Assembly (NCBI GenBank): GCA_025356915.1
Contig: JANXQG010000689.1
Span: forward strand, 1 to 39,352
Length of the DNA stretch: 39,352 nucleotides
Source of the DNA: Planctomycetota bacterium
Lineage (GTDB): Bacteria; Planctomycetota; Planctomycetia; Pirellulales; Thermoguttaceae
Direction: 5' to 3'
Below are positions 1 through 7,660 of this stretch, piece after piece. Position 1 is the first letter of the stretch. Every line of letters begins with the position of its first letter. A program made the position numbers and the translations under genes. A model generated the notes under the pieces. That model had not been told where the DNA came from, did not search any database, and saw only the letters and a program-made list of their open reading frames with translations.

Positions 1-1694
1 GCGCCGATGGCGTCGGCGGCTGCCTCGGCAACCGAGCCGACCGTGATCGAGTGGTTGTAGGTACTCGGCGCGCGGCGGACCAGCTCCTGCAAGACGGGGT
101 GGGTGATGTCGCCCAGTTCCAGCAGGCTCAGATCGGTGAGTACGCCGAAAAACCTTTCCACGAACGGCAGCAGACCCGTCATGAAGAACCCGGCCATTGT
201 GGCCCAGATGAACTGACGGCCGGCTCCACGCAACAGCGACTGGTCCAGGGGCTGATTGTCGATTAGGTTCATGGCCAGATCCAACAAGGCAGCCACGCAG
301 CCGGCAAACAGGCCAACATAGATCAGCTTGCTACGGTTGCGGATGCGGCCCAGGTTGAGTGCCGCAGCGGCCGTCGTGCCGAACAACAGTAGAAACATGG
401 GCAAATTTTCGCCCAGTGCCAGCACAACGATCCAGGAAACGACGCCCGTCAACAACAGGGCCAACTCCTGGCGATAGGCAATGGCCATGGTCATGCCAAA
501 GACGATCAACGGCACAGGCTCCGCCCGCCAGGGATCATCGGAAGCCCAAACGGCCACGGCGACGGTGGCCACGGCCAGGCCCAGGGCACCAGCCAGGCGA
601 TCGAGTTCGGCCTGCACGCCACGTTGTCGGTAGCGCATGTACATCCCGCACAGCGCGAACATGGCGAAAACTACCAGCAGGACCGCGCTGCCCCGACAGA
701 ACCGGTCCAAAAACGGCCGCTGGACGATGAATGCCTCGTATTCCCGCGTGAACAATTCAAGCTTCGGCACGTCAATTGCCTCGCCTCGTTTGGCCAGCAA
801 ATCACCCGGCCGATACGTCATCATTGTTGGCTCAACTTTGGCGACATTCTCGTCCTGGGCTAGCTTACTCGCTTCGGCATCGAGTGTGAGTGTGGTCAAG
901 GGGCTGGACGAATGCAGAAGTCGCGGCTCGAGCCAGGTACAGAGCCGGTCGGCGATCACCTTGGAGCTGAGTTCCTCGGCCAGCTTGCGTTGAATCGCCT
1001 CGGGATCGACCACGACTTCCAGGACTTCGACTTCCCTTGGCGGGGCCGGATTCTCGATCGAGTAGACAGTAATCGTCTTCTTATTAAAACCCTTGAGCTT
1101 CTCCGTGGGGTCTGCCAGCAATCCGTGCTGCTCCAACGGGGCAAAAGCCGCGGCGACCGCGCGATTGAGTTGATCGAGGTTTTCCTTGCCGGCCAGTGTC
1201 TTGCAAAATTCCTGGAAGCCGGCGAGTTCCTCCTGAGGATTAGGCTCTTTCGCGCCCTTTTCCAAGGGCGGCTGAAATTCTTTCCATCGAGAGCGGGTTT
1301 GCGGATCGAGCTTTTTTGCCTTGGTAAGGTCGGCGATCGTCGTACAGAGATTGGCACGCAACTGTTCCAGCGGTTGGCTGTCCTGCTTGAAAACGGCCTT
1401 GGTTTCCTCGCGAGCCTTCAAGCGTGCCTGTGCGGTCTCTTCCTGATTTTCCTTCTTGAACTCCACCCGCGTGGTGACATAACGCATGGGCACCATGCCC
1501 GTCCGCCAATGCATGGGCGGATCCCAGGCATGGATGATCGCACAAACCGCCACGGCGGCGACCAAGGCGAGAGCCATCCGCGACAAGACATCCCGATGCC
1601 AAAGACCGAGCCATGCCCGCTCCCAGTGCCCCGGGGGGAGTTCCATCGCAGCTACGCGTTCGGATCGTGTACGTCGTTGACTGCCGTTGGCCAT
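1..1694 (-). CDS. 7TM HD-family phosphodiesterase (YqfF/PgpH-like), 3' end beyond window
   Basis: I translated 564 codons from the ATG at 1694-1692; the frame is open to base 1. A first membrane segment lies at about residues 40-56. It is followed by a long extracytoplasmic, charged region (about 60-320, the 7TMR-HDED position), then a cluster of hydrophobic helices from about 335 to 520. The last visible residues contain RRAPSTYNHSITVG and AAADAIGA, the opening of the HD domain of YqfF/PgpH proteins. In this family the cytoplasmic HD domain hydrolyses cyclic dinucleotides (c-di-AMP in Listeria PgpH). The metal-binding core is mostly outside the window, so activity cannot be judged. phoH lies just upstream on the same strand, 91 bases away; phoH-yqfF(-ybeY) is a common bacterial gene order. 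No good ribosome binding site is visible before the ATG. Family call is firm; substrate is inferred. Confidence 0.9.
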   Translation of the reverse strand, partial: MANGSQRRTRSERVAAMELPPGHWERAWLGLWHRDVLSRMALALVAAVAVCAIIHAWDPPMHWRTGMVPMRYVTTRVEFKKENQEETAQARLKAREETKAVFKQDSQPLEQLRANLCTTIADLTKAKKLDPQTRSRWKEFQPPLEKGAKEPNPQEELAGFQEFCKTLAGKENLDQLNRAVAAAFAPLEQHGLLADPTEKLKGFNKKTITVYSIENPAPPREVEVLEVVVDPEAIQRKLAEELSSKVIADRLCTWLEPRLLHSSSPLTTLTLDAEASKLAQDENVAKVEPTMMTYRPGDLLAKRGEAIDVPKLELFTREYEAFIVQRPFLDRFCRGSAVLLVVFAMFALCGMYMRYRQRGVQAELDRLAGALGLAVATVAVAVWASDDPWRAEPVPLIVFGMTMAIAYRQELALLLTGVVSWIVVLALGENLPMFLLLFGTTAAAALNLGRIRNRSKLIYVGLFAGCVAALLDLAMNLIDNQPLDQSLLRGAGRQFIWATMAGFFMTGLLPFVERFFGVLTDLSLLELGDITHPVLQELVRRAPSTYNHSITVGSVAEAAADAIG

Positions 1695-1728
1695 AAGATT
1701 CGACTCAAAACGTCTTGTGCAATGTTCG

Positions 1729-1789
1729 GTAGGATGGACATCTGAGTCCGTCCATGTTTTTTAGGGACGGACCCGGAGGTCCATCCTAC
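1729..1789. repeat. Palindromic repeat, GTAGGATGGAC family, copy 1
   Basis: GTAGGATGGAC at 1729-1739 is the exact reverse complement of 1779-1789. Inner arms GTCCGTCC (1746-1753) and GGACGGAC (1765-1772) also pair, so the 61 bases can form a two-tier hairpin. The TAG stop codon of phoH (1788-1786) lies inside the right arm. Further copies of the 11-mer occur at 9259 and 17740. The hairpin may also serve as a processing or termination structure between phoH and the HD gene. Confidence 0.85.
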
Positions 1790-2754
1790 GAAGTGGAGGG
1801 TTGCCGCTTGGGGGGACCGTGTTCATAAGCGTCGACGATCTTCTGCACCAGCGGGTGGCGAACGATATCACCGCGACCGAGCCTTGCACAGGCCACGCCT
1901 TCGATACCTTGAAGGCGATCGAGCGCGTCGACGAGGCCGCTCTTGTGGTGTTCTGGTAAATCGATCTGGGTCGTGTCACCGGAAGCCACGATTTTTGAAC
2001 CGTGGCCCATGCGGGTAAGGAACATCTTCATCTGCGAAACGGACGTGTTCTGCGCTTCATCGAGGATGATGAATGCCTCGTTCAACGTCCGGCCCCGCAT
2101 ATAGGCGAGTGGAATGACTTCGATCAGGTCTTGCTCGCGATAGCGAGCGATCTGCTCGTGGTCCATCATTTCGTGCAGGGCATCCATGAGTGGCCGCAGA
2201 TACGGATTGATCTTTGCCTGCAAGTCGCCGGGAAGAAAACCAAGGCTTTCACCTGCCTCAACCGCAGGGCGGACGAGTACGAGCTTGCGGACTCGCTCGG
2301 CCCGCAAGGCAGCCACCGCAGCGGCCACGGCCAGGTAGGTCTTGCCGGTTCCGGCGGGTCCGTAGCAAAGCACCATGTCGTGCTGTGCGATGGCATCGAG
2401 ATAGCGCGCCTGGCCTTGCGAACGAGCACGAATCTGCCGGCCCGCAGTGAAAACCGTCAGCGGCTTGGCCGTCGGCCTGGCCGCGGTGACTTCGCCGTTC
2501 TGCACCCCGGCGAGTACACGATTGATGTCCTCGGCGGCAAGTGTACCGTGCTGTTGCGAGTATGCCCGGAGTTCTTCCAGCACCTGGGTTGCGCTGGCTA
2601 CGGCCTGTTCCTCGCCCTGGATATGGATCTGACCATCCCGCGCAGAAATAGAAACCGACAACGCCTCGCGGATTCTCCGCACATGCTGATCGCAAGTGCC
2701 AAAGAGCGTTACTAGTTCCTTAGAACTAACAACCGAGATGTCTGTTTCGCTCAT
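1786..2754 (-). CDS. phoH: PhoH-family ATPase
   Basis: 322 residues, the usual length for PhoH/YbeZ. A short N-terminal KH-like region is followed by the PhoH P-loop domain. Walker A GPAGTGKT is at 132-139 and Walker B FIILDEAQNT at 228-237, with the family signature TRMGHGSKIVASGDTTQ at about 247-263. It is an RNA-associated ATPase/helicase of uncertain substrate, linked in other bacteria with YbeY in rRNA processing. The reading frame stays open upstream for another 230 codons, but that would run antisense through the uxs gene. The ATG at 2754 gives the normal family N-terminus and ends at the divergent intergenic region. Its stop codon is the TAG of a GTAGGATGGAC repeat. It is followed on the same strand by the HD phosphodiesterase. 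Confidence 0.95.
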   Translation of the reverse strand: MSETDISVVSSKELVTLFGTCDQHVRRIREALSVSISARDGQIHIQGEEQAVASATQVLEELRAYSQQHGTLAAEDINRVLAGVQNGEVTAARPTAKPLTVFTAGRQIRARSQGQARYLDAIAQHDMVLCYGPAGTGKTYLAVAAAVAALRAERVRKLVLVRPAVEAGESLGFLPGDLQAKINPYLRPLMDALHEMMDHEQIARYREQDLIEVIPLAYMRGRTLNEAFIILDEAQNTSVSQMKMFLTRMGHGSKIVASGDTTQIDLPEHHKSGLVDALDRLQGIEGVACARLGRGDIVRHPLVQKIVDAYEHGPPKRQPSTS

Positions 2755-2791
2755 GCAAATTGCGCCGGAACCGATCGCGGCGCCAGGACCA

Positions 2792-2820
2792 TTGAATATC
2801 GTCAATCCATCTAGTATAAC
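2792..2820 (+). promoter_or_regulatory. Putative sigma-70-type promoter for UDP-glucuronate decarboxylase gene
   Basis: TTGAAT at 2792-2797, a 17-base spacer, then TATAAC at 2815-2820, in the 144-base divergent region between phoH and the decarboxylase gene. The predicted leader is about 70 bases. Seen by eye only; planctomycete promoter consensus is not well defined. Confidence 0.45.
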
Positions 2821-2898
2821 CAATCCTAGCAGGGAAATGATAGCGATCCCGGCATCGATTTCATAAACTGTTTTACGGCAAAGACTTAGGAGGATCTC

Positions 2899-3873
2899 GT
2901 GGGAGCCATCAAGCGAATCTTGGTCACCGGCGGAGCCGGCTTTCTCGGCTCGCATCTGTGCGAACGCCTGGTGGCCGAAGGTCACGACGTTATCTGCCTG
3001 GATAACTTCTTCACCAGCCAGAAGACCAATGTCGGGCATCTGCTGACGCGGCCGAACTTCGAGTTGATCCGCCACGACATCACCTTGCCCATCTGGCTGG
3101 AAGTCGACGAGATCTACAATCTCGCCTGTCCGGCAGCACCCGGTCATTATCAGTACAATCCCATTAAAACGATGAAAACCTCGGTGCTTGGCGCGATCCA
3201 CGTGTTGGGGATGACTAAACGCTGCCGGGCCAAGGTCCTGCAAGCATCGACCAGCGAAGTCTATGGCGACCCGCAGGTCCACCCGCAGCCGGAAAGCTAT
3301 CGCGGTTCGGTCAATCCGATCGGTCCCCGGGCATGCTACGACGAAGGAAAGCGGGCCGCCGAGACGCTCTTCATGGACTACCACCGCGCCAACAGTGTCA
3401 ACGTGCGGATCGTGCGGATTTTCAACACCTACGGACCGCGAATGCATCCTTACGACGGTCGCGTAATCTCAAACTTCATTTGTCAGGCCCTGAAAGGCCA
3501 GGACATTACCATCTTCGGCGACGGCCGGCAGACCCGCTCCTTTTGCTATCGCGACGATCTGGTGGAGGGCCTAATCCGCATGATGAACGCGCCGGACGAT
3601 TTCTGCGGGCCGGTGAATCTAGGCAACCCGGAGGAATTCACGATCCGCGAGTTGGCGGATATCGTCATCGAACTGACGGCTTCGGGTTCAAGGATCGTCG
3701 CGCGTCCCCTGCCGGCCGACGACCCCACTCGACGCCAGCCTGATACGACGCTTGCCCAACAGCGGTTGGGCTGGCGGCCGACGGTTTCCTTGCGTCAGGG
3801 GCTAGTCAAGACAATCGATTGGTTCCGGTCGATCGACATGTCCGAGTACCGCCCTCCAACGCCGAATTATTGA
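2899..3873 (+). CDS. uxs: UDP-glucuronate decarboxylase (UDP-xylose synthase), SDR family
   Basis: 324 residues with a GTG start preceded by a strong TTAGGAGGA ribosome binding site (from 2886). The N-terminal Rossmann motif TGGAGFLGSH is at 10-19. The family-typical stretch NLACPAAPGHYQYNP is near 74-88. The catalytic triad is visible as TSE (118-120) and YDEGK (Y147, K151). NPIGPRACYDEGKRAAE is characteristic of UDP-glucuronate decarboxylases rather than of general UDP-glucose epimerases. The enzyme uses NAD to oxidise UDP-glucuronate at C4, releases CO2 and makes UDP-xylose for cell-surface or exported glycans. It stands alone, divergent from phoH, and is followed by a 429-base repeat-bearing gap, so it is probably monocistronic. 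Confidence 0.93.
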   Translation: MGAIKRILVTGGAGFLGSHLCERLVAEGHDVICLDNFFTSQKTNVGHLLTRPNFELIRHDITLPIWLEVDEIYNLACPAAPGHYQYNPIKTMKTSVLGAIHVLGMTKRCRAKVLQASTSEVYGDPQVHPQPESYRGSVNPIGPRACYDEGKRAAETLFMDYHRANSVNVRIVRIFNTYGPRMHPYDGRVISNFICQALKGQDITIFGDGRQTRSFCYRDDLVEGLIRMMNAPDDFCGPVNLGNPEEFTIRELADIVIELTASGSRIVARPLPADDPTRRQPDTTLAQQRLGWRPTVSLRQGLVKTIDWFRSIDMSEYRPPTPNY

Positions 3874-4302
3874 GCGATTTATCGTCGCTATTCGCATGAT
3901 CGGCCCCAAACTACGTAGCTTGCCTATTTTGTCAATTTCCGTAGCCCTACCGCAGGCACTTGCCTATATCATAAGGCTGGGGTAAACTTACCGAGTGGAT
4001 TAGTCTGGATTATTCATAAATTTTAGGTGCGCGGAGCGAACCCCTGGAAATGGTGGGTTGCGCACGGAATCCAACGAACGGCAACCTTCCACCCCGGTTT
4101 AGACGGGTTCGCGCAACGCACCACTACGATTGAGTTTCCGTGCTCCACCCACCCTACGATGAATGATCCGGATTAAGCGGTTTAGAGGGGGCTTTTCAGA
4201 AGTTGTTGCAAAACTTGGAATACAGGCTAACCGATAGTTCCAGTTTCGCAACGGCTTTACGTGCTTTCCCGCGAACAGCTAGCTTTAAGGCAAGGCAAAC
4301 GC
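3874..4302. other. Intergenic gap upstream of the T6SS genes
   Basis: No coding sequence was recognised. The first ~80 bases are AT-rich. A weak promoter-like pair TTGCCT (3960-3965), 17 bases, TAAACT (3983-3988) reads toward tssA. A palindromic element fills 4052-4153. The final ~100 bases lead into tssA with no clear second promoter. Confidence 0.5.
4052..4153. repeat. Imperfect palindromic repeat element
   Basis: GGTGGGTTGCGCACGGAA at 4052-4069 pairs with TTCCGTGCTCCACCCACC at 4136-4153 with 2 mismatches in 18. Between them GGTTCGCGCAACGCACC is an internal inverted relative of the arm. This looks like an intergenic repeat rather than a terminator, since no T-tract follows. It lies between uxs and tssA. 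Confidence 0.7.
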
Positions 4303-5421
4303 ATGGGCAGTACATCAACCATCGATCTCCAAAGACTTCTCCAGCCGATTCCAGGCAGCAGTCCGACTGGCATGGATTTGCGAACCCAAGATTCCGATTC
4401 GCACGAGTCGGTGTATTGGCAACTTCGATCGGCTCGAAACGAGTCGGGCGAGATCGAACGGAAATACATTACCGATCCCACCAATGCTGATTATGATCTG
4501 AGTCGCTGCCGCTGGTCGGAAATCATTTTGAAGGCAGTTGAAGTTCTTGCCCAACAATCCAAGGACCTCGAGGTCACGGCTTGGCTTTGTGATTCGCTTT
4601 TGCGAGTGCATGGGTTTGCCGGCCTGCGAGATGGGCTGCGGCTTGCACGAGAACTTGTGGAAAACCACTGGGATACGCTTTATCCCAGCCTCGATACGTC
4701 GGGCGAAGGAATCGCAGTGCGTCTGAACCAGTTTGGGAGCTTGTTCCGCGCTCGCCAACATCCGGCACTTCGAGTTCCTCTTACCGAGGGCGATAAGTTT
4801 ACCGAACTCGATTATGAGCAAGCGCAAACCCTCGACAAACTAGCCGACCCCAAAGAGAAAGCGGCTCGCATCGCCAAGGGCGAAGTTACCCTACAGAAGT
4901 TTGCGGAGGCTGTCCGCGAGACTTCGACTTCGTTCTTGAAAGCCCTCTTGGAGGACATCGAGGAAAGCTTGGCTGAGGGTGAAAAACTCGTCGCGGTACT
5001 CAAGCCAAAGTGTGGGAAAAACGAGCGCGGAGAGGACATGGCGCCGTCCGCCCGCGAGTTCACCGAGGTGCTCAAGAGGGTGCTTGCCGTCGTCCGGCTC
5101 GTGGCAGGCGACCGCATTACCGCGAAGGCTCCTTCGGTAGCCGAGCCCGAAGGGGTCGGCAAGCAGGAATTGGGCGTGGCGGCGGCGGAAGCAGCCCAAC
5201 CCAAGGAATTGACCCGCGATACCGCACTTTCACGGCTCCGCGACCTGGCCGATTTCTTTCGGCGGTCCGAACCGCATAGCCCGATCTCCCATCACTTGGA
5301 AGAAGCGGTTCGCTGGGGACAATTGCCGTTGGCGGAATTGCTAACCGAATTGATTCCCGACGAGAATGCACGAAAAGCGTTGTTTACTCGCATCGGCATT
5401 GTTGTGCCGGTGAAAAAGTAA
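4303..5421 (+). CDS. tssA: Type VI secretion protein TssA (ImpA family)
   Basis: 372 residues from the ATG at 4303. The frame also allows a GTG at 4261, but MGSTSTIDLQRLLQPIPGSSPTG matches the usual TssA start (IDL..LL.PI....P.G.DLR), and AAGGCAAGG precedes the ATG. The ImpA N-terminal domain covers about residues 5-130, including DLRTQDSDSHESVYWQLRSA and the conserved WCDSLLRVHGFAGLRDGL-type helix. The C-terminal part (about 290-372) is a helical domain ending RIGIVVPVKK. TssA caps or primes the growing sheath and contacts the baseplate in known T6SSs. It is the first gene of the block; tssB follows after 21 bases. Confidence 0.9.
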   Translation: MGSTSTIDLQRLLQPIPGSSPTGMDLRTQDSDSHESVYWQLRSARNESGEIERKYITDPTNADYDLSRCRWSEIILKAVEVLAQQSKDLEVTAWLCDSLLRVHGFAGLRDGLRLARELVENHWDTLYPSLDTSGEGIAVRLNQFGSLFRARQHPALRVPLTEGDKFTELDYEQAQTLDKLADPKEKAARIAKGEVTLQKFAEAVRETSTSFLKALLEDIEESLAEGEKLVAVLKPKCGKNERGEDMAPSAREFTEVLKRVLAVVRLVAGDRITAKAPSVAEPEGVGKQELGVAAAEAAQPKELTRDTALSRLRDLADFFRRSEPHSPISHHLEEAVRWGQLPLAELLTELIPDENARKALFTRIGIVVPVKK

Positions 5422-5442
5422 CTAAATCAGGAAGGATAAGTT

Positions 5443-5961
5443 ATGTCGAATATCTCCATTCAGCGTGTACTCCAGAAAGTGCGCCCTCCCCGGGTGCGAA
5501 TCAGTTATGATGTCCAGGTTGGAAATGCCACCGAGAAGAAGGAGCTCCCTTTTGTCGTGGGCGTGATGGGCGATTTCTCCGGAGATCCAACCCAGCCGCT
5601 CAAGAGTCTGGCCGACCGGAAGTTCATCGAGATCAGCCGCGATAATTTTGATACGGTGATGACTCGCATGACCCCGGGACTGAACCTGCGCGTTAAGAAT
5701 ACCCTCGAAGACGATGGCACCGAGATGGCCGTTCAATTGAAGTTCCAGTCGATGAAGGACTTTGAGCCGGCACGAATCGTCGATCAAATCAAGCCTCTAA
5801 AGGAACTGATGGAGGCTCGCCGGAAACTGATGGAATTGAAGACCAAGGTGGACCTGGCGCCAAACCTGGAGAATCATCTCCAGGAGCTGCTCAGCGACCC
5901 CGACAAACTGAAAAAAGCGGCTGGCGATACCGTGACCGCGGGCAACGAGACCAAAAACTAA
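5443..5961 (+). CDS. tssB: T6SS contractile sheath small subunit TssB (VipA/IglA)
   Basis: 172 residues, the normal TssB length. AGGAAGGAT precedes the ATG. The N-terminus MSNISIQRVLQKVRPPRVRISYDV and the segment ELPFVVGVMGDFSG are diagnostic of TssB. The region from about 45 to 110 carries the conserved LADRKFIEISRDNFD block. A helical C-terminal tail (about 120-172) is expected to interlock with TssC. It forms the sheath heterodimer with TssC around the Hcp tube in the cytoplasm. tssC1 follows 18 bases downstream, so the pair should be co-translated. Confidence 0.96.
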   Translation: MSNISIQRVLQKVRPPRVRISYDVQVGNATEKKELPFVVGVMGDFSGDPTQPLKSLADRKFIEISRDNFDTVMTRMTPGLNLRVKNTLEDDGTEMAVQLKFQSMKDFEPARIVDQIKPLKELMEARRKLMELKTKVDLAPNLENHLQELLSDPDKLKKAAGDTVTAGNETKN

Positions 5962-5979
5962 AAAGGAGTACCCAGTACC

Positions 5980-7482
5980 ATGAGCAGCGCAGAACAACAA
6001 CTTTCAGGGCAGGCCCAGGCCGAGGCCCAAGTTGCGGAAAAGAGCCTCTTGGAGCAGTGCATCAGTGAGACCCCGCTGGAGCGAAACGAGGCCAAGGATG
6101 TGATCGATACCCTCGTGAAACAAGCGATGCAGGGTGTCGTCAAATGGGACCGCAACGTGACGCGATCCATCAATCAGGGAATCCAGCAAATCGACGCGGC
6201 CATCTCGCGACAACTGGCCGAGGTCATGCACCACGAGAAGTTTCGGTCCTTGGAAGGCACCTGGCGCGGCCTTCAAACCATGGTGTTTGGCACGAACACG
6301 GGCAAGGACATCAAGATCAAGGTCTTGAATTGCTCAAAACGAGATCTGTTCAAAGACCTCAGCAACGCCGTGGAGTTCGACCAGAGCCACCTCTTCAAGC
6401 ATATCTATACTGCTGAATTCGATATGCCGGGCGGACAGCCCTACGGCATCATGGTCGGCGATTACGAATTCAGCAATCATCCCGAGGACGTGGAGCTTTT
6501 AGGGAAGATTTCGGGTGTGGCGGCTGGCGCGTTCTGTCCCTTTATTTCCGCCGCGGCGCCGGAATTGTTCGGCTTCAAGAATTGGGAAGACCTACCCAAG
6601 GTGCGGTCTCTGGGAGACATCTTTGAATCGGATAAGTATGCCAAGTGGCGATCGTTCCGGGCGATGGACGACTCGCGCTTCGTGATACTCACCATGCCGC
6701 GGGTTCTGGCCCGCTTGCCTTATGGCGATTTGACCAAGAAGGTCGACGAGTTCCGCTATGAGGAGGTTGCCTCGGGGCCTAACGGCGAGCAGATCAAGGT
6801 CCCCGCGGATCAGTTCTGCTGGATGAATTCATCCTATGTCTATGGCACCTTGATGGCCGATTGCTTCAATTACTACGGTTGGTGTACCCGGATTCGCGGT
6901 GCGGACAGCGGCGGCAAGGTCTTTGGCCTGCCGACGTACGTCTTCACCAGCGACGACGGCGATGAGGCGACGCAATGCCCCACGGAAGTGGCGATCACCG
7001 ATCGTCGCGAGGCTGAGCTTTCCGATCTTGGCTTTCTGCCGGTCTGTCACTACAAGCGGACGGACTATGCAGTGTTCTTCGGAGCACAAACGGCGCAGAA
7101 GGCGAAGAAGTACGAAGGACCCGATGGTGTGCAAGCCACGGAAAACGCCGCCATTTCAGCGCGATTGCCCTACGTGATGGCCACGTCGCGAATCGCACAT
7201 TTCCTGAAGGTCATGGCCCGCGACAAGATCGGAAGCTTCATGGAGCGAGCCGATTGCGAGAAGTGGCTGAATACCTGGATCATGAACTATGTGCTGGCCG
7301 ATCGGTTTGGCAGCGAGTCGGACAAGGCGAAACTACCGCTCGCCGAAGCGAGGATCGACGTAAGCGAAGTACCCGGTGAGCCGGGTCACTATAGCGCCGT
7401 CGCCTACTTGCGACCCTGGCTGCAGTTGGAAGCCTTAACCGCGTCGTTGCGAACGGTGACCAGGATTCCTAGCAACAAGTAG
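5980..7482 (+). CDS. tssC1: T6SS contractile sheath large subunit TssC (VipB/IglB), first copy
   Basis: 500 residues, full length for TssC. AAGGAG at 5963-5968 precedes the ATG. The typical blocks appear in order: FRSLEGTWRGLQTMV (about 87-101), FKHIYTAEFDMPGGQPYGIMVGDYEFSNHPEDVELL (about 138-175), a WRSFRAMDDSRFV segment, and DRREAELSDLGFLPVCHYKRTDYAVFFGAQ near 340-370. IGSFMERADCEKWLNTWI and FLRPWLQLEALTASLR end the protein. This is the orthodox sheath subunit and should pair with TssB. The TAG stop directly abuts a palindromic repeat that separates it from a second TssC. Confidence 0.97.
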   Translation: MSSAEQQLSGQAQAEAQVAEKSLLEQCISETPLERNEAKDVIDTLVKQAMQGVVKWDRNVTRSINQGIQQIDAAISRQLAEVMHHEKFRSLEGTWRGLQTMVFGTNTGKDIKIKVLNCSKRDLFKDLSNAVEFDQSHLFKHIYTAEFDMPGGQPYGIMVGDYEFSNHPEDVELLGKISGVAAGAFCPFISAAAPELFGFKNWEDLPKVRSLGDIFESDKYAKWRSFRAMDDSRFVILTMPRVLARLPYGDLTKKVDEFRYEEVASGPNGEQIKVPADQFCWMNSSYVYGTLMADCFNYYGWCTRIRGADSGGKVFGLPTYVFTSDDGDEATQCPTEVAITDRREAELSDLGFLPVCHYKRTDYAVFFGAQTAQKAKKYEGPDGVQATENAAISARLPYVMATSRIAHFLKVMARDKIGSFMERADCEKWLNTWIMNYVLADRFGSESDKAKLPLAEARIDVSEVPGEPGHYSAVAYLRPWLQLEALTASLRTVTRIPSNK

Positions 7483-7485
7483 TGG

Positions 7486-7607
7486 CTGTTGCGGAAAGGA
7501 TCCTAGTTAAGTGTAGGGTGGGACGAGCGCAGCGAACTCCCACCTTTTTTGAACCAATCGTCATGGTGGGGCTCGCTGCGCTCGTCCCACACTACTTTCC
7601 GCAACAG
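7486..7607. repeat. Two-tier palindromic repeat between tssC1 and tssC2
   Basis: Outer arms CTGTTGCGGAAAG (7486-7498) and CTTTCCGCAACAG (7595-7607) are exact reverse complements. Inner arms GTGGGACGAGCGCAGCGA (7518-7535) and TCGCTGCGCTCGTCCCAC (7573-7590) are an exact 18-bp pair. Relatives of the inner arm occur at about 28849, 29166 and 36796-36860. The element begins four bases after the tssC1 stop. It could form a strong RNA hairpin that lowers tssC2 expression relative to tssB-tssC1. Confidence 0.9.
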
Positions 7608-7660
7608 AAACTAAGTAGTGGCCCGTCCGATCCCAACGGGCAAACAGGACCGGGAGTCTA

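Noticed and set aside
2755..3447. N-terminal extension of the phoH frame to 553 residues
   Set aside because: It runs antisense across the well-supported uxs gene and adds sequence not seen in PhoH proteins; the ATG at 2754 gives the normal family length.
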